This document shows, in pieces, positions 17,907-27,488 of a DNA stretch of 64,000 nt. Within the stretch, counting starts at the first letter, position 1, and every line of letters begins with the position of its first letter. This DNA comes from Mesorhizobium loti (GTDB taxonomy: Bacteria > Pseudomonadota > Alphaproteobacteria > Rhizobiales > Rhizobiaceae): contig NZ_CP033334.1 in NCBI RefSeq assembly GCF_013170705.1, positions 434,001-498,000 on the forward strand, in the 5' to 3' direction. The translations under genes were made by a program, and so were the position numbers. The notes under the pieces were generated by a model. The model had not been told where the DNA came from. It did not search any database and worked only from the letters and a program-made list of their open reading frames with translations.

Positions 17907-18524
17907 TCACTCGGCCTTCGTCACCCGCCGCAGCGTCAGATTGATCCTGCCGCCGTTCTTCAGCAACGCCGAGGTCGAGGGATAGATGCGGTCGACGCCG
18001 TGGAAGCAGAGGCGCCCCTCGCCGCCGAGTACGACGACGTCACCGCTTTTCAGCCTGAACGACTTGGTCGCGCCCTCGCGCGTCGTCTGACCGACCCTGA
18101 ACAGGCAATCATCGCCCAGTGAGACGGAGACGACGGGTGCCGAGAAATCGGCCTCGTCGCGGTCCTGGTGCAGGCCCATCTTCGCGTCCGCCATGTAGAA
18201 ATTGATCAGGCAGGCCTCCGGCGGGCCAGGATAGCCCGACACCTGCCGCCAAAGGTCGAGCAGGCCCTCCGGGATCGGCGGCCATGGTTCCCCGGTCAAC
18301 GGATGCGTCGGCTGGTAGCGATAGCCCCGCTCCTTGTCGGTGACCCAGCCGAGCGTGCCGCAATTGGTCATGCGCACGCTCATCTCCTTGCCGGTGCGCG
18401 GCATGGCCGGCACGTACAGCGGGGCCTGCTGGACGATGTTTCTCACCGCCTCGACAAGCGCCTCCTGAACAGTGCGCGGCAGATAGGCCGGCATGTGGCG
18501 GACTCCCTTGGGCAGAACAAGCAT
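17907..18524 (-). CDS. alkB: AlkB-family alkylated-DNA repair dioxygenase
   Basis: A 205-residue Fe(II)/2-oxoglutarate dioxygenase. Iron ligands are His119 and Asp121 in 'LHQDRDE' and His175 in 'CFHGVDR'; the 2-oxoglutarate-binding arginines are in 'GRINLTLR' (193, 199). 'NFYMADAKMGLH' and the preceding 'YQPTHPLTGEPWPPIP' are typical of AlkB. It oxidatively removes methyl groups from 1-methyladenine and 3-methylcytosine. An in-frame GTG 12 nt upstream is an alternative start. It appears monocistronic, with no ada gene nearby. Confidence 0.92.
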   Translation of the reverse strand: MLVLPKGVRHMPAYLPRTVQEALVEAVRNIVQQAPLYVPAMPRTGKEMSVRMTNCGTLGWVTDKERGYRYQPTHPLTGEPWPPIPEGLLDLWRQVSGYPGPPEACLINFYMADAKMGLHQDRDEADFSAPVVSVSLGDDCLFRVGQTTREGATKSFRLKSGDVVVLGGEGRLCFHGVDRIYPSTSALLKNGGRINLTLRRVTKAE

Positions 18525-18681
18525 TGAACAGCGCACCTTGAGATGGTTCGAGTCTGCAAGATGCCACCATCAAGGAAAAACAGCGACCCGAAAGCCGCCG
18601 CCGATCTCGTCGCGGCTGTCGATGCGGTATGGGCGATGAATTCACGAAGGTGTTTCCGCGGAGCGCAACTGGTAAAATCGA

Positions 18682-18715
18682 AAGCGCCGCGCGTCCTTTC
18701 GGATGCGCGGCGCTT
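18682..18715 (-). terminator. Terminator of the kbp-like gene
   Basis: AAGCGCCGCGC (18682-18692) pairs with GCGCGGCGCTT (18705-18715). Read leftward, the stem is followed by a T-rich stretch (TCGATTTT). It lies 40 bp after the stop of the leftward BON/LysM gene. Confidence 0.65.
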
Positions 18716-18754
18716 GACTTTGCCGTATCGAAACGGCGCGACCTGGCTAACAAG

Positions 18755-19219
18755 TCATGGGATGCGCAGCACCTGACCTGGATAGATCTTGTCCGGGTGG
18801 GTCAGCATCGGCCTGTTGGCCTCGAAGATGGCCGTATTCTTGGCGCCCTGGCCCTTGCCGTAGCTTTTCTCGGCGATCTTCCAGAGGTTGTCACCCTTCT
18901 GAACGGTGTAGAAGGTCGGTTCCTTGGCCGGTGCAGCCGCCTTGCCGGCATCCGGCGCGACCTGCAATTCGTCGGCCTGCACCTTGGAGACACCCAGCGT
19001 GTTGCCGACGGCAATCACCGCCTTTTCGAAGATCGACTGGTCCTTGACCACGCCTTTTAGTACCGCCGTGTCACCCTGGACGACGACCTGCACGCCATCG
19101 GTGCCGAGCTTGTGCGAATCGAGCTCCTTCTTGAGCGTGTCGGCAGTGGGTGCGGCTTCCTCGTCGCCGCCGATGCCCAGTTTCTTGCCGACGCTTTTGA
19201 CGAAATCGAACATGCCCAT
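18755..19219 (-). CDS. kbp: BON and LysM domain protein, Kbp/YgaU-like
   Basis: A 154-residue protein, close to E. coli Kbp (about 149). It opens with 'MGMFDFVKSVGKKLG', has a BON domain at about residues 28-85 and a LysM domain at about 107-154 ('FYTVQKGDNLWKIAEKSYG' to 'IYPGQVLRIP'). In E. coli Kbp binds potassium; other family members are annotated as peptidoglycan-binding. It has no signal peptide, in agreement with a cytoplasmic K+-sensing role. The start at 19219 follows GGGAGAC; an upstream ATG at 19243 would add eight unlikely residues. Confidence 0.85.
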   Translation of the reverse strand: MGMFDFVKSVGKKLGIGGDEEAAPTADTLKKELDSHKLGTDGVQVVVQGDTAVLKGVVKDQSIFEKAVIAVGNTLGVSKVQADELQVAPDAGKAAAPAKEPTFYTVQKGDNLWKIAEKSYGKGQGAKNTAIFEANRPMLTHPDKIYPGQVLRIP

Positions 19220-19308
19220 CTTTAGTCTCCCTTGCTGTGGCAATGGCGAAACCTTGCATCTGAGGCGTCAAATGGAAAGCCATTTTATGCACGCGGATGG
19301 TGTGGTGC

Positions 19309-19746
19309 TTAATCGTTCTCCACCCGGCCGCGCAGCTTCTTGATCGTGCCGCGCCCGGCCTTGCTTTTCAGCCGCCGTTCCACCGCGCCTTTCGAGGGGC
19401 GCGTCTTCTTGCGCGGCGGCGGCGGCGGCTCGGCGGCCTTGGCCACCAGTGCCGTCAGCCTCGCCCTTGCATCGGCGCGATTCTGCTCCTGGGTACGGAA
19501 GCGCCCGGCCTCGATGACGATGACGCCGTCCTTGGTGGCGCGCTGGCCGGCAAGCTTGATCGTGCGTGCGCGCACGCGCTCCGAGAGGCCGGCCGCGTTG
19601 GCCGCGTCAAAGCGCAGTTGCACGGCCGTCGCCACCTTGTTGACGTTCTGGCCGCCGGGACCGGACGAGCGGATGAAATCCTCGTGCAGGTCGCCCGGAT
19701 GGATCACGGCTTCGTCTGATATGATGATGTTGTCATCGATCGGCAT
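19309..19746 (-). CDS. arfB: Alternative ribosome-rescue factor ArfB (peptidyl-tRNA hydrolase)
   Basis: A 145-residue class I release-factor-like protein. The catalytic GGQ is at residues 31-33 in 'SSGPGGQNVNK', and the C-terminus is a basic tail ('RRLKSKAGRGTIKKLRGR') that enters the empty mRNA channel. It hydrolyses peptidyl-tRNA on stalled ribosomes. The start at MPIDDNIIIS fits the family; an in-frame extension to 19806 runs through the pckA terminator and is unlikely. A proline-rich linker (PPPPPRKK) sits before the tail. Confidence 0.92.
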   Translation of the reverse strand: MPIDDNIIISDEAVIHPGDLHEDFIRSSGPGGQNVNKVATAVQLRFDAANAAGLSERVRARTIKLAGQRATKDGVIVIEAGRFRTQEQNRADARARLTALVAKAAEPPPPPRKKTRPSKGAVERRLKSKAGRGTIKKLRGRVEND

Positions 19747-19779
19747 GCCGCAGTCATGGCGCGGTGGACCAGAAAAGAA

Positions 19780-19803
19780 AAGGCCCGATCGAAACCGGGC
19801 CTT
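19780..19803 (-). terminator. Terminator of pckA
   Basis: AAGGCCCG (19780-19787) pairs with CGGGCCTT (19796-19803), loop ATCGAAAC. Read leftward it is followed by TTCTTTTCT. It lies 24 bp after the pckA stop. Confidence 0.8.
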
Positions 19804-19827
19804 CAATGGTGCTGAGCGGCGTGACGA

Positions 19828-21438
<1,611 letters not shown>

Positions 21439-21546
21439 TGGTGTCCCTTCTTCGATTTGCCGCGTCTTTGCCGGCGTATTTCCGGCACGCCCGCTATACG
21501 GGCTGAGATGGTCAGAACCAGAAAAGCCAAATGATATCAAATCATT

Positions 21547-21585
21547 AATCGATTTAAATATTTTGAAAGTTGTTTAAATCGTTTA
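21547..21585. promoter_or_regulatory. Inverted repeat in the pckA-chvI intergenic region
   Basis: CGATTTAAA at 21550-21558 and TTTAAATCG at 21573-21581 form a perfect 9-bp inverted repeat with a 14-bp spacer, within a strongly A/T-rich stretch (21520-21600). Each arm also resembles a LacI-type operator with a central CG (AATCGATT; AAATCGTTT). Rhizobial pckA is known to be controlled by the LacI-family regulator PckR; assignment of these sites is inference. The 325-bp gap 21439-21763 has no gene. Confidence 0.5.
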
Positions 21586-21763
21586 TATATGCAAAAAGTT
21601 TCACGGTTGCCCAAAGGATTGGCCGCGTTCGTTCGTCCAATCCATGTCGAGGTAGGATTGTGGCCTGCGGCACCCCGCGCGTGACAGCGGACAAGGCCTA
21701 TGCCACATTTTGTACCTAATTTGTCCTGCAAAAGCCCCTTCTCTACGAAAGAAGGGACAGCTC

Positions 21764-22483
21764 ATGAGGGAGCCGCTTGAAATGGCAACAATCGCGCTTG
21801 TCGATGACGACCGCAACATTCTGACGTCGGTGTCGATCGCCCTTGAATCCGAGGGATATCGTGTCGAGACCTACACGGATGGTGCGTCCGCGCTGGAAGG
21901 CCTGGCGGCGCGTCCGCCGAATCTCGCCATCCTCGACATCAAGATGCCGCGCATGGATGGCATGGAGCTTTTGCGCCGGATGCGCCAGAAGTCCGACCTG
22001 CCGGTGATCTTCCTGACCTCCAAGGACGACGAGATCGATGAGTTGTTCGGCCTCAAGATGGGCGCCGACGATTTCATCCGCAAACCGTTCTCGCAGCGCC
22101 TGCTTGTCGAGCGGGTGCGCGCCGTGCTGCGCCGTGCCAGCGCCCGCGAGGCCGCGGCAAAGGCGCCCAGCCAGCAGGCCCGCTCGCTCGAACGCGGCCA
22201 GCTCGTCATGGACCAGGAACGCCACACCTGCACCTGGAAGGGTGAACCGGTAACGCTTACCGTAACCGAATTCCTGATCCTGCATTCGCTGGCGCAGCGC
22301 CCCGGTGTCGTAAAAAGTCGTGATGCGCTGATGGATTCGGCTTATGATGAGCAGGTCTATGTCGATGACCGCACGATCGACAGCCACATCAAGCGGCTGC
22401 GCAAGAAGTTCAAGGCTGTCGACGACGACTTCGAAATGATCGAAACCCTTTACGGAGTCGGATACCGGTTCCGCGAAGCCTGA
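21764..22483 (+). CDS. chvI: Two-component response regulator ChvI
   Basis: A 239-residue OmpR/PhoB-type regulator. The receiver domain has acidic pocket 'VDDDR' and phospho-acceptor Asp58 in '[13 protein letters not shown]', with the conserved Lys in 'FIRKPFS'; a winged-helix DNA-binding domain occupies about 140-238 ending '[17 protein letters not shown]'. In rhizobia ChvI controls exopolysaccharide, motility and envelope/acid adaptation together with ChvG. ATG at 21764 follows AAGGGAC; ATG 21782 is an alternative. The gene is divergent from pckA and upstream of chvG. Confidence 0.95.
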   Translation: MREPLEMATIALVDDDRNILTSVSIALESEGYRVETYTDGASALEGLAARPPNLAILDIKMPRMDGMELLRRMRQKSDLPVIFLTSKDDEIDELFGLKMGADDFIRKPFSQRLLVERVRAVLRRASAREAAAKAPSQQARSLERGQLVMDQERHTCTWKGEPVTLTVTEFLILHSLAQRPGVVKSRDALMDSAYDEQVYVDDRTIDSHIKRLRKKFKAVDDDFEMIETLYGVGYRFREA

Positions 22484-22489
22484 GCTGAT

Positions 22490-22532
22490 GCATGTCGCCC
22501 AAAAGTGATCCCGTATGGGAATAGCGACATGC
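22490..22532. repeat. Palindromic repeat, family B (copy 1)
   Basis: GCATGTCGC (22490-22498) and GCGACATGC (22524-22532) flank a degenerate centre with CCCAAAAGTG. It starts 7 nt after the chvI stop, in the 83-bp chvI-chvG gap. Related copies are at 41325, 42346, 44496 and 49842. Confidence 0.75.
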
Positions 22533-22566
22533 ACCGAACCGAAGACTAAGCAGGGCCTGCTATTCG

Positions 22567-24351
22567 ATGGCAGTGGAAGCACAGCGAACAAGACCGGCGG
22601 GCGCTGCCAGGCGGCCGTCGCGCATCATGCCGTCCTTCGTGTCGAAGATCACCGTGCCGATGCGCCGCTTCCTCGGCCATCACATCTTTTCCAGCCTGAC
22701 GCGACGCATTCTGTTTCTCAACCTTGCCGGCCTGGCCGTCCTGGTCACCGGTATCCTCTATCTCAACACCTTCCGCGACGGGCTGATCGATGCCCGCGTC
22801 GAAAGTCTGATGACGCAGGGCGAAATCATCGCCGGCGCGATCGCGGCATCGGCGACGGTCGAGACCGATTCGATCAGCATCGACCCGGAAAAGCTGCTTG
22901 AGCTGCAGGCCGGCGAAAGCCTGGGGCCGGGCTCCGACCAGCTCGACAATCTGGATTTTCCGATCAATCCCGAACGCGTCGCCCCGGTGCTGCGGCGATT
23001 GATCTCGCCGACCCGGACGCGGGCACGCATCTATGATCGCGACGCCAATCTGCTGCTTGATTCGCGCCATCTCTATTCGCGCGGCCAGATCCTGCGCTAC
23101 GACCTGCCGCCGGTCGACGAGGAAGAGCCCGACCTTGTCGAGCGCATCCAGAAATTCATCTTCGACTTCTTCCGCAACACCGACCTGCCGGTCTATCACG
23201 AACAGCCGGGCGGCAATGGCGCGGCCTTCCCGGAGGTGGTCAAGGCGCTGACCGGCAGCCCGTCGACCATCGTGCGCGTCTCGGAACAGGGCGAGCAGAT
23301 CGTTTCGGTGGCGGTGCCGATCCAGCGCTTCCGCGCCGTTCTCGGCGTGCTGATGCTGTCGACCGAGGGCGGCGACATCGACAAGATCGTCGCCGCCGAG
23401 CGCAAGGCGATCCTGCGCGTCTTCGGCATCGCGGCGCTCGTCACCGCTATCCTGTCGATGCTTTTGGCCTCGACAATCGCCAACCCGCTGCGCCGGCTGT
23501 CGGCGGCGGCCGTGCGGGTCAGGCGCGGCGTCAAGAGCCGCGAGGAGATCCCGGACTTTTCCGACCGGCAGGACGAGATCGGCAATCTGTCGGTCGCGGT
23601 GCGCGACATGACCAACGCGCTCTATGCCCGCATCGAAGCGATCGAAAGCTTCGCCGCCGACGTTTCGCATGAATTGAAGAACCCACTGACGTCACTGCGA
23701 AGCGCGGTTGAAACCCTGCCGCTGGCCAAGAACGACAATTCGCGCAGCCGGCTGATGGAGATCATCCAGCATGACGTCCGGCGGCTGGACCGGCTCATCA
23801 CCGATATTTCCGACGCCTCCCGCCTCGATGCCGAACTCGCGCGCGAAGACGCGGGAACCGTGGACCTGAAGAAATTCGTCACCGATCTGGTGGCCGTGTC
23901 GCGCGAGACCACCCGCAACAAGAAAGCGGTCGAGATCGAACTCAAGGTCGCCAAGTTGCCGCAGGGCGTCAAAGGCTATTTCGTCGTCGGCCACGATCTG
24001 CGTATCGGCCAGGTCATCACCAATTTGATCGAGAATGCGCGCTCCTTCGTTCCCGAGGACCACGGCCATATCAGCCTTTCGCTGGCGCGCGCCGGAAAGT
24101 TCAACATCCTCACCGTCGACGACAACGGCCCCGGCATCCGCGCCGACAACATCGACCGCATCTTCGAGCGTTTCTACACCGACCGGCCGGCCGGCGAGGC
24201 GTTCGGCCAGAATTCGGGCCTTGGCCTGTCGATCTCCAGGCAGATCGTCGAGGCCCATGGCGGCACGCTGACCGCCGAGAACATTCCCGGCACCAAGCCC
24301 GGCGAGATCAAGGGCGCGCGCTTCGTCGTGACGCTGCCGGCCGAAGCATGA
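22567..24351 (+). CDS. chvG: Sensor histidine kinase ChvG (ExoS)
   Basis: A 594-residue membrane kinase. The first membrane segment is at about 45-68 ('ILFLNLAGLAVLVTGILYL'), a long periplasmic sensor domain follows to about 280, then a second membrane segment ('VFGIAALVTAILSMLLAST'), a HAMP region, the dimerisation helix with phospho-acceptor His368 in 'FAADVSHELKNPL', and an ATPase domain with 'DDNGPGI' and 'NSGLGLSI'. It phosphorylates ChvI; in S. meliloti the periplasmic ExoR protein restrains it. The length matches ExoS/ChvG. The stop codon lies inside a palindromic repeat arm. Confidence 0.94.
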   Translation: MAVEAQRTRPAGAARRPSRIMPSFVSKITVPMRRFLGHHIFSSLTRRILFLNLAGLAVLVTGILYLNTFRDGLIDARVESLMTQGEIIAGAIAASATVETDSISIDPEKLLELQAGESLGPGSDQLDNLDFPINPERVAPVLRRLISPTRTRARIYDRDANLLLDSRHLYSRGQILRYDLPPVDEEEPDLVERIQKFIFDFFRNTDLPVYHEQPGGNGAAFPEVVKALTGSPSTIVRVSEQGEQIVSVAVPIQRFRAVLGVLMLSTEGGDIDKIVAAERKAILRVFGIAALVTAILSMLLASTIANPLRRLSAAAVRVRRGVKSREEIPDFSDRQDEIGNLSVAVRDMTNALYARIEAIESFAADVSHELKNPLTSLRSAVETLPLAKNDNSRSRLMEIIQHDVRRLDRLITDISDASRLDAELAREDAGTVDLKKFVTDLVAVSRETTRNKKAVEIELKVAKLPQGVKGYFVVGHDLRIGQVITNLIENARSFVPEDHGHISLSLARAGKFNILTVDDNGPGIRADNIDRIFERFYTDRPAGEAFGQNSGLGLSISRQIVEAHGGTLTAENIPGTKPGEIKGARFVVTLPAEA

Positions 24352-24379
24352 TCCCGAGCCGAAGGGCAGCGGGATCATG
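24347..24379. repeat. Inverted repeat overlapping the chvG stop codon
   Basis: CATGATCCCG (24347-24356) and CGGGATCATG (24370-24379) are a perfect 10-bp inverted repeat, 13-nt spacer. The TGA of chvG is within the left arm. It resembles the mobile palindromic units of rhizobia and could stabilise the upstream message. Confidence 0.65.
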
Positions 24380-24401
24380 TCCGTTGCAAAAGACGTGATC
24401 C

Positions 24402-24848
24402 GTGCGGCCTGAAAACATTCACGCGACGGCGGTGCTGATCGGCGAACGTGGCATTCTGGTCAGCGGAGCATCCGGCTCGGGCAAGACGACGCTGGCGCTG
24501 GCGCTCATCGACCATTGCCATCAGCGCGGATTGTTCTCACGGCTGGTCGGCGACGACCAGCTTTTCATCGAGGCGCGTGCGGGGCGGCTGGTATGCCGCG
24601 CACCCGCTGCCATCGCCGGCCTCGCCGAAGTCCCGGGACTTGGTCCTCGGCCGCTGCCATTCGAACCCGCCTGCGTCGTCGACCTGCATCTACGCCTGCT
24701 GCCGGCCGGCGAAATCGCGCGCTTCCAGGAGGACGCCAGCGACGAGATCGCCGGCTGCGTGGTGCCGCGGATCGATCTGGCCGAACGCAACGTCCAGGCT
24801 GCCCTGCCCGCCGTGATGGCGCGGCTGTCCATCATGCCTTTTCTATGA
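24402..24848 (+). CDS. hprK: HPr kinase/phosphorylase, short alphaproteobacterial form
   Basis: A 148-residue protein with a GTG start. It consists only of the catalytic domain: Walker A 'GASGSGKT' at 22-29, and 'LVGDDQLFIEA' with the aspartates of the HprK active site. The about 130-residue N-terminal domain of Firmicute HprK is absent, as is normal in Rhizobiales. It phosphorylates the regulatory serine of HPr, encoded two genes downstream. The gene order chvG-hprK-EIIA-HPr is typical and links PTS regulation to the ChvG/ChvI system. Confidence 0.9.
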   Translation: MRPENIHATAVLIGERGILVSGASGSGKTTLALALIDHCHQRGLFSRLVGDDQLFIEARAGRLVCRAPAAIAGLAEVPGLGPRPLPFEPACVVDLHLRLLPAGEIARFQEDASDEIAGCVVPRIDLAERNVQAALPAVMARLSIMPFL

Positions 24849-25012
24849 TCCGCCCGGGATTTTTTGCTGCAATGCGTCAAAATGGCATGGGCAGGCGCAA
24901 TTTTGGGCTTGTCAACGGGCCGCGCGTCGACAAGATAGCGCTCCCGCCGCCTGGAATGGCTGGCGAGCATAAAATGCGCCTGTGAAGCGGCGATGACGGG
25001 AGCCACCAAAGA

Positions 25013-25414
25013 ATGATCGGACTCGTGCTTGTAACGCACGGTCAACTGGCCACCGAGTTCCGACATGCCGTCGAACATGTCGTCGGGCCACAAGACAATT
25101 TCGAAACCGTGGCGATCGGTGCCGACGACGATATGGAGCAGCGTCGCCGCGACATCGTCGACGCCGTCGCCCGTGTCGATACCGGAGCCGGCGTCATCGT
25201 GCTGACCGACATGTTCGGCGGCACGCCGTCGAACCTTGCCATCTCGGTGATGGAGTCCGGCCGCACCGAGGTGATCGCCGGCATGAACCTGCCGATGCTG
25301 ATCAAGCTGTCGTCGATCCGCAAGGGCGACAACATGGCGGCCGCGCTCGATGAGGCGCAGGCCGCCGGCCGCAAATACATCAATGTCGCCAGCCAGCTTC
25401 TGAGCAGCAAATGA
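25013..25414 (+). CDS. PTS EIIA component, mannose family
   Basis: A 133-residue EIIA-Man domain protein. The phospho-accepting histidine is His9 in 'LVTHGQLA', and 'LTDMFGGTPSNLA' is the family signature. No sugar-transporting EIIB/C/D is nearby, so it is a regulatory phosphoryl acceptor of the rhizobial PTS-Ntr-like relay (EI-Ntr to HPr to EIIA). It overlaps the HPr gene by 4 nt (ATGA). Often named ptsM or manX in rhizobia. Confidence 0.9.
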   Translation: MIGLVLVTHGQLATEFRHAVEHVVGPQDNFETVAIGADDDMEQRRRDIVDAVARVDTGAGVIVLTDMFGGTPSNLAISVMESGRTEVIAGMNLPMLIKLSSIRKGDNMAAALDEAQAAGRKYINVASQLLSSK

Positions 25415-25707
25415 ACGCGCTATCCTCGGAAAAAGACCAGATTGTCCGGGAGTTTCCGATCGTCAACCAGCGCGGCCTGCATGCACGCGCCTCGGCGAAA
25501 TTCGTCCAGCTCGCCAGCGGCTTCAATGCCGCGGTCCATGTCGAGAAGGACGGCGTCAAGGTCGGCGGCACGTCGATCATGGGCCTGATGATGCTGGCCG
25601 CCAGCCCGGGATACTCGATCCGCGTTACCGCCAGCGGACCCGAGGCGCTCGAGGTCATGGACGCGCTGGAGCAGCTTGTCGCCTCCCGCTTCGGCGAGGA
25701 ATGCTGA
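25411..25707 (+). CDS. Phosphocarrier protein HPr (NPr-like)
   Basis: A 98-residue HPr with the EI-dependent site His24 in 'NQRGLHARAS' and the HprK-target serine Ser55 in 'VGGTSIMGLMML'. It shuttles phosphate from EI-Ntr to the EIIA proteins, and HprK-mediated serine phosphorylation would modulate that. It overlaps the EIIA gene by 4 nt. The N-terminus is about ten residues longer than classical HPr, as in rhizobial homologues. Confidence 0.92.
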   Translation: MNALSSEKDQIVREFPIVNQRGLHARASAKFVQLASGFNAAVHVEKDGVKVGGTSIMGLMMLAASPGYSIRVTASGPEALEVMDALEQLVASRFGEEC

Positions 25708-25888
25708 TCCCCTGCATAGCCAGGGCATGGCTGCGAGACATGCAGGGATAAAGATTTCTTTATATCCCATTGTCGTTTCGACATCGATCTGCTAGTCAGG
25801 CCGGCAATTCGCGCCCTTCGACGCGCCGGCCGGCGCGGGCGCATCCGCAACCAATTCGCAGCATAACAATTCGCATCGGAGCACTGCC

Positions 25889-27289
25889 ATGACGGGTAGC
25901 AAGGATTATGTGGTCGCCGACATCTCGCTTGCCGGCTGGGGCCGCAAGGAACTCGATATCGCCGAAACCGAAATGCCGGGCCTGATGGCCTGCCGCGAGG
26001 AGTTCGGCGCCAAGAAGCCGCTGAAGGGCGCGCGCATCACCGGCTCGCTGCACATGACCATCCAGACCGCGGTGCTGATCGAGACGCTGAAGGCGCTCGG
26101 CGCCGATATCCGCTGGGCATCCTGCAACATCTTCTCGACCCAGGATCATGCCGCCGCGGCAATCGCCGAAGCCGGCATTCCCGTCTTCGCCGTCAAGGGC
26201 GAGAGCCTCGAACAGTACTGGGACTACACCGACCGGATCTTCCAGTGGGCGGACGGCGGCCTTTCCAACATGATCCTCGACGACGGCGGCGACGCCACCA
26301 TGTACATCCTGATCGGCGCCCGCGCCGAGGCCGGGGAGGACGTGCTGTCCAACCCGCAGAGCGAGGAAGAGGAATATTTCTACGCCCAGGTCAAGAAGCG
26401 CCTGAAGGCTTCGCCCGGCTTCTTCACCAAGCAGAAGGCGGCGATCCGCGGCGTCACAGAAGAGACGACCACCGGCGTCAACCGGCTTTACCAGCTGCAG
26501 AAGAAGGGCCTGCTGCCCTTCCCGGCCATCAACGTCAACGACTCGGTCACCAAGTCGAAGTTCGACAACAAGTACGGCTGCAAGGAATCGCTGGTCGACG
26601 GCATCCGCCGCGGCACCGACACGATGATGGCCGGCAAGGTCGCGGTCGTCTGCGGTTATGGCGACGTCGGCAAGGGCTCGTCCGCCTCGCTCAAGGGTGC
26701 CGGCGCCCGCGTCAAGGTCACCGAGGTCGATCCGATCTGCGCCCTGCAGGCGGCGATGGACGGCTTTGAAGTCGTCACGCTGGAAGACGCGGCTCCGACC
26801 GCCGACATCGTCATCACCACCACTGGCAACAAGGACGTCGTCACCCTCGACCACATGCGGTCGATGAAGGACATGGTGATCGTCGGCAATATCGGCCACT
26901 TCGACAACGAGATCCAGGTCGCGTCGCTGCGCAATCTGAAGTGGACCAACGTCAAGCCGCAGGTCGACATGATCACCTTCCCGGACGGCAAGCGGATGAT
27001 CCTTCTGTCGGAAGGCCGCCTGCTCAATCTCGGCAATGCCACCGGCCATCCGAGCTTCGTCATGTCGGCCTCCTTCACCAACCAGGTTCTGGCCCAGATC
27101 GAGCTGTTCACCAAGGGCGAACAGTACCAGAACCAGGTCTATGTCCTGCCCAAGCATCTCGACGAGAAGGTCGCGCGCCTGCACCTCGACAAGCTCGGCG
27201 CCCGCCTGACCGAACTGTCGGGTGAGCAGGCCGCCTATATCGGCGTCACGCCGCAGGGTCCGTTCAAGCCGGAACACTACCGCTATTAA
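25889..27289 (+). CDS. ahcY: Adenosylhomocysteinase
   Basis: A 466-residue cytosolic enzyme that reversibly hydrolyses S-adenosylhomocysteine to adenosine and homocysteine, removing the inhibitor of SAM-dependent methyltransferases. The NAD-binding motif 'GYGDVGKG' and substrate residues in '[13 protein letters not shown]' are present, as is the C-terminal 'FKPEHYRY'. The 181-bp upstream gap has a GC-rich palindrome at about 25829-25842 but no recognisable SAH riboswitch. A rho-independent terminator follows. Confidence 0.97.
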   Translation: MTGSKDYVVADISLAGWGRKELDIAETEMPGLMACREEFGAKKPLKGARITGSLHMTIQTAVLIETLKALGADIRWASCNIFSTQDHAAAAIAEAGIPVFAVKGESLEQYWDYTDRIFQWADGGLSNMILDDGGDATMYILIGARAEAGEDVLSNPQSEEEEYFYAQVKKRLKASPGFFTKQKAAIRGVTEETTTGVNRLYQLQKKGLLPFPAINVNDSVTKSKFDNKYGCKESLVDGIRRGTDTMMAGKVAVVCGYGDVGKGSSASLKGAGARVKVTEVDPICALQAAMDGFEVVTLEDAAPTADIVITTTGNKDVVTLDHMRSMKDMVIVGNIGHFDNEIQVASLRNLKWTNVKPQVDMITFPDGKRMILLSEGRLLNLGNATGHPSFVMSASFTNQVLAQIELFTKGEQYQNQVYVLPKHLDEKVARLHLDKLGARLTELSGEQAAYIGVTPQGPFKPEHYRY

Positions 27290-27319
27290 CCAAAGCTAAA
27301 TTTACTACCATATATTGAG

Positions 27320-27354
27320 GCCGGGCGATTGACTTTTCGCCCGGCTTTATTTTT
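27320..27354 (+). terminator. Terminator of ahcY
   Basis: GCCGGGCGA (27320-27328) pairs with TCGCCCGGC (27337-27345), followed by TTTATTTTT. It stands 30 bp after the ahcY stop. Confidence 0.9.
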
Positions 27355-27488
27355 GCGCGCGATCAGCCTTCACGGCGATTCGGCGAGGGTTTATTGTCAG
27401 GTGATTCGCGACGCTTCCGGCCCGAGAGGGGATCAGAGAGGCGCGTTTCAGGGCGGTCTTGCATTCAGGCGGCGGAGAGGACCAAGAC

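Noticed and set aside
25708..25888. SAH or SAM riboswitch before ahcY
   Set aside because: Only a GC palindrome is visible; I could not match the conserved SAH aptamer elements.
27290..27488. Additional gene or leader peptide between ahcY and divL
   Set aside because: The gap holds a terminator and no frame with a ribosome-binding site.
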